The position numbers were made by a program, and so were the translations under genes. The notes below the pieces were generated by a model. The model searched no databases. It was not told the DNA's origin and saw nothing but the letters and a program-made list of their open reading frames with translations. Below are positions 5,998 to 12,577 of a DNA stretch of 25,148 nucleotides, piece after piece. This stretch comes from a virus: positions 1 to 25,148 of the IMG/VR virus record IMGVR_UViG_3300037217_000006, one strand, 5' to 3'. The stretch's first letter is position 1, and every line of letters begins with the position of its first letter.

Positions 5998-6027
5998 ACA
6001 GTACAGCGAACTCCAGCGAACTGTCAA
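5998..6027 (-). promoter_or_regulatory. Sigma70-like promoter for the Y RNA/rsr unit
   Basis: TTGACA (6027-6022) is followed by an 18-bp spacer and TACTGT (6003-5998), which predicts transcription from about 5991, just before element 1. The -35 box contains the TGA stop of the MuF-like gene. The spacer region carries the 9-nt direct repeat CAGCGAACT (plus strand 6004-6012 and 6014-6022) phased by 10 bp, which could be an operator for a regulator such as the XRE protein at 3788-4018. Confidence 0.6.
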
Positions 6028-6758
6028 GCGGATTCCTGGTCCTGCGTCCCATCGTTGTAGCTGAGCCAGCACCGGCAGTTTTCCGTGTTGCCCAGCGAAC
6101 CGTCAGGGTCCCCCGGATACAGCAACTGCTCGCCGCCGACCGTGAAGTAATCGCCCGCCGGAACCTCCTGACCATCCGCCTCGGCATGATCGTCGCGAGT
6201 CCGATCGTCGTCCGTGGCCTTCCACACCACGGTGTAGGTGAGAACCGACTGGTTCGAGGCGTGCGTGATCAGATCCGACGTGACCCAGTTCCCGACCGCC
6301 GACGCCATCCTCCCGGCCATGTCGCCCACCCAACCAGCCCCGGAGTCCAGGGCGTCATCGACGGCGGCCAGCGGATCGTCCTCGCCTGCCGCGTTCGCCA
6401 GTGCTTGCCCCAACCGTGGGCCTGCCGACAGCGCCGTATTCACGATGTGGGTCACCATCGCGGCCGTAGCAACCCCGGCGCCGGCCGTGACCGCGGGCGG
6501 GAGGTTCGCCTTCGCCTGGCGTACCAGGGTGGCTACCGCGGCGGTGGCGGCAGGTGTGACATGCTTGGCGACCGACTTCGCCCACGCTGTTGCCGACCAC
6601 ACCGCGGCGGGTTGGACGGCGGAGGCGGTGAGCCCGTGGGAACGCATCGCCGTCTTCATGCCACGACGCTGATCGTCCACCGCCAGCGCGACCGCTTTGG
6701 CTATCTGCGCTTCGGCATCGGTGATGGCCTGCTCAGGGATCAGGCGACGGCTCGTCAC
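6024..6758 (-). CDS. MuF-like minor head protein, 244 aa
   Basis: The GTG at 6758 overlaps the upstream TGA by four bases. The N-terminal two thirds are long Ala-rich helices. Residues about 178-232 hold the Mu gpF-like C-terminal core: VVWKATDDDRTRDDHAEADG, then a strand with GGEQLLYPGDP and ENCRCWLSY. In the family this domain follows the portal gene and the protein is a minor component of the head or portal vertex, sometimes involved in capsid assembly or DNA injection. Its position downstream of the portal gene fits. The end of the gene overlaps the promoter of the Y RNA cluster. Confidence 0.85.
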   Translation of the reverse strand: MTSRRLIPEQAITDAEAQIAKAVALAVDDQRRGMKTAMRSHGLTASAVQPAAVWSATAWAKSVAKHVTPAATAAVATLVRQAKANLPPAVTAGAGVATAAMVTHIVNTALSAGPRLGQALANAAGEDDPLAAVDDALDSGAGWVGDMAGRMASAVGNWVTSDLITHASNQSVLTYTVVWKATDDDRTRDDHAEADGQEVPAGDYFTVGGEQLLYPGDPDGSLGNTENCRCWLSYNDGTQDQESA

Positions 6759-7033
6759 CGGCCGGAAGTCGGCGGGCGGCGGGGGATTGAGGCGCTCCCG
6801 GTTGGTGGCGGGCGCACACCGTTGCCCGGATGCTTGCCGCCGCGGTAGACGGTGCTATGGAACTGGACGGAGGGACGGGGGTCCGGTCGCGAGGTTTCGG
6901 GCGTTGGGCGTTGGGCCAGGATCACCGTCGCACCAGCCAGCGCTGCCACCTGTCCGCGGAGTTTGATAAAGGCAATGACTACCCACAGAAGGATCACCTG
7001 CGTTGCGATCAGCGCTTCCCAGAGAAAGATCAT
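6755..7033 (-). CDS. Single-pass membrane protein, 92 aa
   Basis: ATG 7033 lies two bases after the upstream stop, and the gene's own stop overlaps the MuF-like start. Residues 1-25 are a strong hydrophobic helix (WEALIATQVILLWVVIAFIK), followed by a short Leu/Ala-rich helix and then a disordered tail rich in Pro, Arg and Ser. It is probably anchored in the membrane with the tail in the cytoplasm. Its place between the portal and MuF genes suggests a structural or infection-related role, but no family is recognised. Confidence 0.68.
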   Translation of the reverse strand: MIFLWEALIATQVILLWVVIAFIKLRGQVAALAGATVILAQRPTPETSRPDPRPSVQFHSTVYRGGKHPGNGVRPPPTGSASIPRRPPTSGR

Positions 7034-7035
7034 GG

Positions 7036-7359
7036 CTACTCGGTCGGCTTCGCTGCGCCGTAGTTCTTGCGCTTGTGGGACTGCTTCGGCTTCGGTGCGG
7101 GGGCGCCGCTACCGATCCGAGTCCTACCGATCAGTGATGGATCGGCCACCATCTCGGGCGCCGGTGCGGGCCACCAGAGCGGATCAACCGTGGCAGGTCC
7201 ATGCGGGTCATCAACTGGCTTGGTGAACCGCTCCACAAGCGGCCCGTTTGCCCAATCGAATGGCGCCGTGGTCCAGCGCCACGACTCGTCGCCTTGCGGC
7301 GGGTAGTCCGGCTCACCAGCGGCTAGACGGTTCTCACGTTCCGACGTAGGCCCCATCAC
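7036..7359 (-). CDS. Hypothetical Pro/Trp-rich protein, 107 aa
   Basis: The start is GTG 7359 or the adjacent ATG 7356. Both overlap the upstream TGA (GTGATG). The protein is low in predicted structure: an early charged stretch, a Trp/Pro-rich middle (DESWRWTTAPFDWANGP, then PLWWPAPAPEM) and a basic tail (KPKQSHKRKNYGAAKPTE). No domain is recognised. The basic tail could bind DNA or RNA. The gene is translationally coupled to both neighbours within the head-gene block. Confidence 0.6.
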   Translation of the reverse strand: MMGPTSERENRLAAGEPDYPPQGDESWRWTTAPFDWANGPLVERFTKPVDDPHGPATVDPLWWPAPAPEMVADPSLIGRTRIGSGAPAPKPKQSHKRKNYGAAKPTE

Positions 7360-7736
7360 CGAACGATCCGGTCAATCTCGGTCAGCGCCCGTCGCGCCCA
7401 TTCGACCTGACCGGGACAGTCCAGAGCGGTCGGCGCTTGCAACCCCTTAGCCGCTTGGACCTTGACGGCACGGAAGTCGGCATGGTGCGCTTCGATGACC
7501 TCTCGGTACTCGTCAATCACCTCGCCCAAGCGTCGGACCTCGGCGATGAGCGCAGGTACGTCCTGACGGGCGTGAGCGATGAACTCGGCATCGGATGGTG
7601 GCACCATGTCGGCCAAGACGGGATGCCGGTAAGGGCCCAGCGGGGGACCTTCTACCGTGTCGCCGAATCCGCCGACCACCCACGGTTCCGGCCGCGCTGC
7701 GTTGACCCGGGATTCAATCGCTGCCAACTCGATCAT
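7356..7736 (-). CDS. Actinophage conserved helical protein, long paralogue, 126 aa
   Basis: ATG 7736 overlaps the upstream stop (ATGA), so the eight-residue upstream extension is rejected. Residues about 1-55 are a helix plus a Pro/Gly loop. Residues about 50-75 hold the pattern DAEFIAHARQDVPALIAEVR, which I recognise as widespread in actinophage and actinobacterial proteins without assigned function. The remaining 65 residues match the short protein at 1691-1900 at about 46 of 67 positions. A coiled-coil, possibly oligomeric, role is likely. Confidence 0.75.
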   Translation of the reverse strand: MIELAAIESRVNAARPEPWVVGGFGDTVEGPPLGPYRHPVLADMVPPSDAEFIAHARQDVPALIAEVRRLGEVIDEYREVIEAHHADFRAVKVQAAKGLQAPTALDCPGQVEWARRALTEIDRIVR

Positions 7737-8161
7737 CGCAGCGACTCCCACCATGCCCAAGCGTCCTCATCCTGCGTCGGCCCAGGAGGGAACGAGCGCA
7801 GATAGTTAACGGCACGCGGGCGACAGGGAACAAATCGCATCCACCAGCGCCACGGTTCGACCTTGACCAAGCCGAGATCAAGTTGCCCGCCTTCGACCTT
7901 GATGCGGGTGTGGCGTTCGGTGTAAAGCGCAGGAGGCGGGCCGAAGGGATCGAAGTCGCCCGTGTTCGCCGGTTCGACGTACAACGGCGCTTCCCAGCGC
8001 TTCGTCAGATACGTTTCATGCTCAGCAATCGGGGCCTCACCGCCAGCGGGGTGGCTACGGACGAACTTGGGATCAGGTGGTGGCAGAGCCGGTGGGGGAC
8101 TGATCCCGCCAGATGCAAACCGCTTCGGCGTCGGGATTCTCAGCGCATCTTCTTGGGGCAT
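7733..8161 (-). CDS. Hypothetical protein downstream of the portal gene, 142 aa
   Basis: ATG 8161 lies about nine bases after the portal stop. The first 60 residues are Pro-rich and probably flexible (GGISPPPALPPPDPKF). The middle contains a strand-rich part (HTRIKVEGGQLDLGLVKVEP) followed by an aromatic cluster (WRWWMRFVPCRPRAVNYLR). The C-terminus is acidic with WAWWESLR. No family is recognised. The stop overlaps the next gene's ATG. Its location suggests a minor structural or regulatory role in head assembly. Confidence 0.6.
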   Translation of the reverse strand: MPQEDALRIPTPKRFASGGISPPPALPPPDPKFVRSHPAGGEAPIAEHETYLTKRWEAPLYVEPANTGDFDPFGPPPALYTERHTRIKVEGGQLDLGLVKVEPWRWWMRFVPCRPRAVNYLRSFPPGPTQDEDAWAWWESLR

Positions 8162-8170
8162 ATCTGGGAA

Positions 8171-10273
8171 TCATACGCCGATCAGCAGCGGTGCGAGCAG
8201 TTCCACCGTCAGCGACGAGTCCGACCCGTACAGCCGGTCCCGCGCCCCGGCCGCCACCAGTTTGCCGACGCCTTCGGCCACGACACCGGGATGGGGATGG
8301 CCTGCCGCCTTCGCCTGCTTCGCCACGAACCGGGAGAACGATGCCACCTCGCGGAACACGATGTCTTCCTTCCCGAGGATCCTCGCCACGGCGTCAGGGC
8401 CGAGCACCCCGGCCACGTTGCCTTCCGCCACCCCTTCGATGGCGTCACGCTCCGACGATCCGATCGCCAGCTTCGCCCGCACCCGGCCGCCGACCCGTTC
8501 GGCGCACCGTTCGATCGTCATGTCCGCGGCGCCGACCACCGAGTACGCCCAGAGCGGCAGCGAAGCCGAGGCGATGACCGCGACAACGGGTGGAGCCGTT
8601 GCCTGCGCCTCACCTGCCGTCTCCCCGGCCGGCGCGTTCTCGGCCGCGGTCGCCTGCGTGCCGATCAGCTTCGACCCAGCCGACTGCCCGGGTACGACCG
8701 CCTTCGCCGCCGCGTCTTCCAACGGCACCGCGGCGTCACCGGCGGGGGCGATGATCTGTTCCCGGATCTTCGTGAGGCGGATGGCGTCAATCCGCATCGC
8801 CTTCTCCTCGTCATCCGGTCCGCCATCAGGGTCGAGCTTCAACGCCATACGCAGTTCCTTGATCGAGATGGCGCATTGCGACACATCGGCCTTGAAGGCG
8901 TCGATGATGTCCTGAGACAGGTTCGGATGGGAGATCAGGTTCGATGCGTCGTAGTGGATACCAACCGACGTGATCGTGTCCGGGTAACCGCCCGCCTTGA
9001 TCTGGGCGTCGGACAATCCCATCTTGAGCGCCAGCGCAGGCCACAGGATCGCAATGGTGAGCGCATCGACAAGCATTTGTATGGTCGGCTCGATGTGCAG
9101 ATTGAAGGTCGAGTCGGTGATCACCGCCGCATTGGCGAAGGTCGTGTCGCCATGCCCGGTGATCACCTCACAAGGCAGATCCAATCCTTGCGACAAACGC
9201 ATCTGCGCCTCGGAGCGCATAGTTGTTTGCAACTCATCGGTCGATTGGAAAGCGATGTGCTTGACGTGGTCGAGAATGTCGGCGGGGCCTTGCAGAATGT
9301 ACGGGACGAATGCCGATGCGGCCGACGGGTCGTCAATGGCTTTGCACGCCGCGTTGATAATGTCGATCAGCAGCGACGTATTCAGTTCCGTGCCGTCCGG
9401 TGCCGTCTCGTCTATCGGGTAGTCGAGTTCTTCGGGCAGGCAGAGGATTCCCGCCAGCGCCAGGCGGCACACAGCGGAAGCTTTGACGAGGCGGGTGAGC
9501 ACGTCCAACTCGTCAAGGATCGTCAGGCACGACTTGCATGACGACGACGCCAGACGACTGAACCGGCGGTCGCGACGCCACACCCGGATAGGTTCGGTGC
9601 CCCCCTCGAGCGGCTCGTTCGGGGCGCCGTCGCCCATGACCTGCATCCAACCCTTGCGGCCCTCCTTGACCAGCTCAAGGACACTGAGCACGTCGTAGGT
9701 CATCCCGGCCAGCGTCTGCTCGGGGACCACGTACAGTTCGCCGGTGAGGAACATCTGCTCCCCGTAACGGCGAAGGAACTCGGATTGGCCACCGATCTCG
9801 CAGCGCAGCTCCGCCAGGATCTCGGCCACCCATTCGGCTATCTGCGGGTCGAGCTTCGCCTTCACCTCGTCGGAGTCATCGTCACCGCCCTCGAAGGTTT
9901 CCGATACGGTGCCGTCAGGGTTGCGAAGCGCCCCCTTCAGCTTGATCCGGCTCAGGCAGTTCCCGACGTACATGGAGGAGGCCCCCAGCTCGGGGATCGA
10001 GTCGGCATAGGCCAACACAGCGTGCTGCCAAACCCTCGTCGTGGAGGTCGGCTGTGCCCCGCCCGGGGTGTTCTCATCAGCGTTGAGCACCTGGGCGGCC
10101 GCGGTCAGAGCGGTCACCATGGACCGCAACCGGACCGACCCGGAGGCGGTCATCTTCTCCTTGCCCACCGTTCGACGGTTCGCCTGGCGTTGCGCCGCTG
10201 TGCGGGTCGGCGGCTTGCGGGTAGTGGAGAGAGGGACGGCGGGAGGTTCGGCTACAGCGGCTCGGGGTGCCAT
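8171..10273 (-). CDS. Portal protein, 700 aa
   Basis: The start is ATG 10273. After a basic, disordered N-terminus (about 45 residues) the sequence follows the actinophage portal pattern: ADSIPELGASSMYVGNCLSR, GEQMFLTGELYVV, then ILDELDVLTRLVKASAVCRL and LAGILCLPEELDYP, a helical stem region, and a long Ala-rich C-terminal region (SVVGAADMTIERCAERVGGR). The portal is the dodecameric ring at one capsid vertex through which terminase pumps DNA. The length is large for portals, as in several actinophages, and the C-terminal 200 residues are probably the barrel or an added domain. The MuF-like gene downstream and the terminase genes upstream fit this role. Confidence 0.85.
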   Translation of the reverse strand: MAPRAAVAEPPAVPLSTTRKPPTRTAAQRQANRRTVGKEKMTASGSVRLRSMVTALTAAAQVLNADENTPGGAQPTSTTRVWQHAVLAYADSIPELGASSMYVGNCLSRIKLKGALRNPDGTVSETFEGGDDDSDEVKAKLDPQIAEWVAEILAELRCEIGGQSEFLRRYGEQMFLTGELYVVPEQTLAGMTYDVLSVLELVKEGRKGWMQVMGDGAPNEPLEGGTEPIRVWRRDRRFSRLASSSCKSCLTILDELDVLTRLVKASAVCRLALAGILCLPEELDYPIDETAPDGTELNTSLLIDIINAACKAIDDPSAASAFVPYILQGPADILDHVKHIAFQSTDELQTTMRSEAQMRLSQGLDLPCEVITGHGDTTFANAAVITDSTFNLHIEPTIQMLVDALTIAILWPALALKMGLSDAQIKAGGYPDTITSVGIHYDASNLISHPNLSQDIIDAFKADVSQCAISIKELRMALKLDPDGGPDDEEKAMRIDAIRLTKIREQIIAPAGDAAVPLEDAAAKAVVPGQSAGSKLIGTQATAAENAPAGETAGEAQATAPPVVAVIASASLPLWAYSVVGAADMTIERCAERVGGRVRAKLAIGSSERDAIEGVAEGNVAGVLGPDAVARILGKEDIVFREVASFSRFVAKQAKAAGHPHPGVVAEGVGKLVAAGARDRLYGSDSSLTVELLAPLLIGV

Positions 10274-10317
10274 GTTGCGCCCGAGTGTACGCCAACGCTT
10301 ACCGTGTCATGCGGAAC

Positions 10318-10490
10318 CTACGGTTGGGGCGGCGGACCCGCCCGCATCGACGCGGAGAGGATGGTAGCCACAAGATAGATGGCTTGATCAGGAGTGAATC
10401 CGGCACCGAGCCACACACCAGGTACAGTTCGTGGACCTGGGCGGCACTTTCGGCCAAGGCCGAGAACGGATCTTGAGGTTCGTTGCTCAT
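10318..10490 (-). CDS. Small conserved phage protein split by an apparent frameshift
   Basis: ATG 10490 overlaps the upstream stop (ATGA). The first frame reads MSNEPQDPFSALAESAAQVH and continues ELYLVCGS. The natural-looking continuation AGFTPDQAIYLVATILSASM lies in the -1 frame and ends at TAG 10318-10320. Staying in the first frame would give an implausible Arg/Pro-rich tail that ends at 10299. The two halves together resemble a small actinophage protein with LHELY and AGFT-DQA-YLV motifs found near portal genes. Either one base was lost near 10410-10420 (mutation or assembly error) or a -1 ribosomal frameshift occurs. I see no classic slippery heptamer. Confidence 0.65.
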
Positions 10491-10813
10491 GGGCGCAACC
10501 TAATAGCATCGCCCGGCTCGTAGGCGTCAAACAGTGATTGGACCTTCTGACGAGTAGCGCCGAACCTGAGCCGCAGCCGATCAATCTCAGCCGAGGCAAC
10601 CGCTAACTCGATCTTCGTTGACGCCAGTTCGTCGGCCATCTCAGCGTTCAACCCGTCTCGTCGCTGCGTTTCGGCTTGGACCCTGAACTCCCGCACCGTC
10701 TCGACCAGCGACCAGGGCGCGCCGCAGTTCGGACATGGTCTGCATTCCTGAAACGCTGCCCAGATCGAGGACAAGTGAACATCGCAGACTGGACAGGTTT
10801 CCTTGTTACTCAT
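10487..10813 (-). CDS. Zinc-ribbon plus coiled-coil protein, 108 aa
   Basis: From ATG 10813 the product reads MSNKETCPVCDVHLSS and, about 20 residues on, CRPCPNCGAPW, giving a four-Cys ribbon (CxxC and CxxCG). The remaining 75 residues are a charged heptad-like helix (TKIELAVASAEIDRLRLRF), consistent with a coiled coil. The start is set by overlap with the stop of the 28-aa upstream gene. A longer reading from 10876 is rejected because it runs through that gene. The function is unknown. Confidence 0.65.
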   Translation of the reverse strand: MSNKETCPVCDVHLSSIWAAFQECRPCPNCGAPWSLVETVREFRVQAETQRRDGLNAEMADELASTKIELAVASAEIDRLRLRFGATRQKVQSLFDAYEPGDAIRLRP

Positions 10814-10892
10814 GGCGTTGCCTGTTGTCCGCAGGCAAGATCGGGGCCATCTGCGGGCGGTTGGTTGCATTCTCAATACGAATACCGCTCAT
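10806..10892 (-). CDS. Mini-protein, 28 aa
   Basis: ATG 10892 has a good Shine-Dalgarno (AAAGGA, 6-7 nt upstream) and overlaps the preceding stop (ATGA). The stop TAA overlaps the next gene's ATG (ATGAGTAA). The product starts MSGIRIENATNRPQM and ends ADNRQRHE, with no recognisable domain. Overlap at both ends argues that it is translated, either as a real peptide or as a coupling leader for the zinc-ribbon protein. Confidence 0.55.
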   Translation of the reverse strand: MSGIRIENATNRPQMAPILPADNRQRHE

Positions 10893-11128
10893 AACCGTCC
10901 TTTCAACAGGTCATCCGTGACCGATTCCCATGCCATTACTTCGGGGTCACCCGGTCGATATGCAATGACGAACAGGGCGTGACGGTGGGCGATCTCGTCG
11001 CCGATCATCTTCTGCCACCACTCATCGACTGGATGCTGCACCAATGCCATGAGCAACCTCTCGCCGACCTGATACCGCCGTGTCGTCACGTCGATGCCCA
11101 GTTGAGAAAGCGGTACGAGCGGCATCAT
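10889..11128 (-). CDS. Hypothetical protein, 79 aa
   Basis: Two adjacent ATGs (11128 and 11125) overlap the upstream stop. I use the first. The product begins MMPLVPLSQLGIDVTTRRYQ and has a helical middle (ERLLMALVQHPVDEWWQKMI) and an acidic end. It carries several His and Trp residues but no Cys motif. A much longer reading to 11533 in the same frame is a shadow of the DUF1360-like gene. No family is recognised. Confidence 0.62.
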   Translation of the reverse strand: MMPLVPLSQLGIDVTTRRYQVGERLLMALVQHPVDEWWQKMIGDEIAHRHALFVIAYRPGDPEVMAWESVTDDLLKGRL

Positions 11129-11505
11129 CCCACCACGTCCACGACCAGCGCTACCGCGCCGGCGACCCCCAGCCATCCGAGGCCGACCAGCGGCCAACGG
11201 TCCAACAGCCCAACTCCGTGACACGCCAACACGGCCCCCAACGATAGCCAGATCGTCAGACAACGATCGCAGTGAAGGAAGGCGACCAGCGGATGAGGCC
11301 GGACCTGTACCGCCTGTTCCATCTCCTGGGTTGCGTCGTTGCGGATCAGTGCCGGGTCTCCGTTCGGGTCCAACATGGGGACGATCCGTGACGGGTAGCG
11401 CCTTGCCAGCCGGCGGTGCAGAGGCTTGGTGATCTGATCCCTTGTCAGCAGGGTGGAGATCCGGTAGACGGCGAAGACACAGGCGAGCAGGACGAGCGCG
11501 GTCAT
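11125..11505 (-). CDS. DUF1360-like membrane protein, 126 aa
   Basis: ATG 11505 overlaps the upstream stop. An N-terminal hydrophobic helix (ALVLLACVFAVYRISTLLT) is followed by a cytoplasmic basic region, a CDRCLTIWLSLG motif at about residues 79-90, and two C-terminal hydrophobic segments (residues about 80-97 and 103-125). The layout of first helix, R(I/L)xxLxTRD, then CxxCxxxWLG, matches the DUF1360 family, common in actinophages and in Bacillus sporulation-related proteins. The molecular function is unknown. Confidence 0.75.
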   Translation of the reverse strand: MTALVLLACVFAVYRISTLLTRDQITKPLHRRLARRYPSRIVPMLDPNGDPALIRNDATQEMEQAVQVRPHPLVAFLHCDRCLTIWLSLGAVLACHGVGLLDRWPLVGLGWLGVAGAVALVVDVVG

Positions 11506-11681
11506 CGCTTGCCTTGATGAATGTTCTCGGCATCTAGAAGGCTCTTGGCGACAGCACCGATATGTTCACCCCACCACCATGACGGGTTCGACTTGCCGTG
11601 GTTTTCACGCTCGGCCAGCCACGACTTGGAGTCAAACTCGATCGGCTCATCCTGACCATCGGCCACCATGAGAACCTTCAC
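11502..11681 (-). CDS. Small hypothetical protein, 59 aa
   Basis: The GTG at 11681 overlaps the upstream TGA by four bases and lies just after GACAGGAG. An ATG four codons on is the alternative. The product starts with a strand-like segment (KVLMVADGQDEPIEFDS), then has a Trp-rich centre (SNPSWWWGEHIG) and a helix (AVAKSLLDAEN). No family is recognised. The longer frame up to 11792 overlaps the upstream gene and is not used. Confidence 0.58.
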   Translation of the reverse strand: MKVLMVADGQDEPIEFDSKSWLAERENHGKSNPSWWWGEHIGAVAKSLLDAENIHQGKR

Positions 11682-11953
11682 TCCTGTCGCCCGCGTTCGC
11701 TGATCGGATTCGATAACGGTCCGAAGGTCGGTGTCAGCCTCGACAACAATTCGGCCTTGTGGGCATCCGCCTCTCGGCTCAGCGCTTCGCACCCAAAGGC
11801 GAGGCAGTCAACGATCAGGGCCGTGGATTGCGCCATCGCTTCGATGGCACAGTGGAACTCAGGGGAGTGGTCGAACAGCTCCCAGCGGTCATCCACCAGC
11901 GCCTTGACGAGATCTCTGACCCGATCCTCTTTTACCAAGTGGTCCGTTCTCAT
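11678..11953 (-). CDS. Small helical protein, 91 aa
   Basis: ATG 11953 overlaps the upstream TGA (ATGA). The product is almost entirely helical and acidic (RVRDLVKALVDDRWELFD, then MAQSTALIVDCLAFGCEALS and READAHKAELLSRL). It has two Cys but no zinc pattern. It might be a small antirepressor-like or chaperone-like helix bundle, but there is no basis for naming it. Confidence 0.6.
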   Translation of the reverse strand: MRTDHLVKEDRVRDLVKALVDDRWELFDHSPEFHCAIEAMAQSTALIVDCLAFGCEALSREADAHKAELLSRLTPTFGPLSNPISERGRQE

Positions 11954-12171
11954 TCGTGGTCCGCCTTGTGCCGATCAACCAATATCGTAAGGGCTTCATC
12001 AATGGTCGGCGTCGGATTGTCCAGCAACCCACATCGCGCTGTCAACCGCCTACCGCACCTTGGGCAACGCCATGACCGGTGCGTGTCCCGATAGAACAGA
12101 ACGACCAAGCGGCCGGCGAAGTTACCGATGAAGGTGACGACCGATAACCAGATCAGATCATTGATGCTCAC
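11950..12171 (-). CDS. Membrane-anchored zinc-knuckle protein, 73 aa
   Basis: The GTG at 12171 overlaps the upstream TGA by four bases. Residues about 5-27 are a transmembrane helix (LIWLSVVTFIGNFAGRLVVL), directly followed by WRCPRCGRRLTARCG, a three-Cys knuckle facing the cytoplasm, then a short helix with HKADH at the end that may complete a metal site. The function is unknown. Confidence 0.62.
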   Translation of the reverse strand: MSINDLIWLSVVTFIGNFAGRLVVLFYRDTHRSWRCPRCGRRLTARCGLLDNPTPTIDEALTILVDRHKADHE

Positions 12172-12416
12172 TCGTCGTCGCCGTCGAACTCGCAGCCCTC
12201 AGCGAGGGTCATGGCGAGGTTATGCCATTCTTTCGCCACCTTCAACCACTTCGGGTGCTTCGTGACAGTAGTTGCACCAGAGGGGATGAGCCTTACGGTG
12301 ATCACCTCCTCTGCCTGCCGTTCGGCTTCGACCATCGCATGGATAGCCCGTTCCAAGGCCCCCACAGCGGACATCTCGATGATCCCTCTGGGTGTATCAA
12401 CCTTGCGGTATGCCAT
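12168..12416 (-). CDS. Small hypothetical protein, 82 aa
   Basis: ATG 12416 follows GGAAGAGG and overlaps the stop of the Lys-rich protein gene by one base (TGATG). The product has a basic start, a long helix (AVGALERAIHAMVEAERQAE), a strand pair (EVITVRLIPSGATTVTKHP) and a second helix. The helix-strand-helix layout may be a small dimeric fold. No family is recognised. Confidence 0.6.
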   Translation of the reverse strand: MAYRKVDTPRGIIEMSAVGALERAIHAMVEAERQAEEVITVRLIPSGATTVTKHPKWLKVAKEWHNLAMTLAEGCEFDGDDE

Positions 12417-12577
12417 CAGAACCTCTTCCCTTGCTCCCGGTGTTCCCCGTGAATAATGGTCCCCTTCACCTTCGGGACCTTGACAGCCTTGGCATGTATC
12501 GCCTTCGCCTTTTTGGCCGGATGCACCTTCACGACCCTGGGACGTTTCGGCTTCTTGACCGCCCGAGCCTTAGCCAC
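12416..12577 (-). CDS. Lysine-rich basic protein, 53 aa
   Basis: The GTG at 12577 overlaps the end of the 445-aa protein gene by eight bases, and the stop overlaps the next ATG. About a third of residues are Lys or Arg, with repeats of the AK, VK and PK type (AKARAVKKPKRPRVVKVHPA, then KKAKAIHAKAVKVPKVK). This composition resembles histone H1-like or nucleoid-associated tails and suggests nonspecific binding to DNA or RNA, possibly for genome condensation in the head. No defined domain is visible. Confidence 0.6.
   Translation of the reverse strand: MAKARAVKKPKRPRVVKVHPAKKAKAIHAKAVKVPKVKGTIIHGEHREQGKRF

Noticed and set aside
7883-9541. Long plus-strand frames opposite the portal and terminase genes
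   Set aside because: They are shadows: Arg/His/Pro-rich products without domains, opposite clearly recognisable proteins.
10889-11533. A 214-codon minus-strand frame
   Set aside because: Its first two thirds are the antiphase shadow of the DUF1360-like gene; only the last 79 codons are coding-like.
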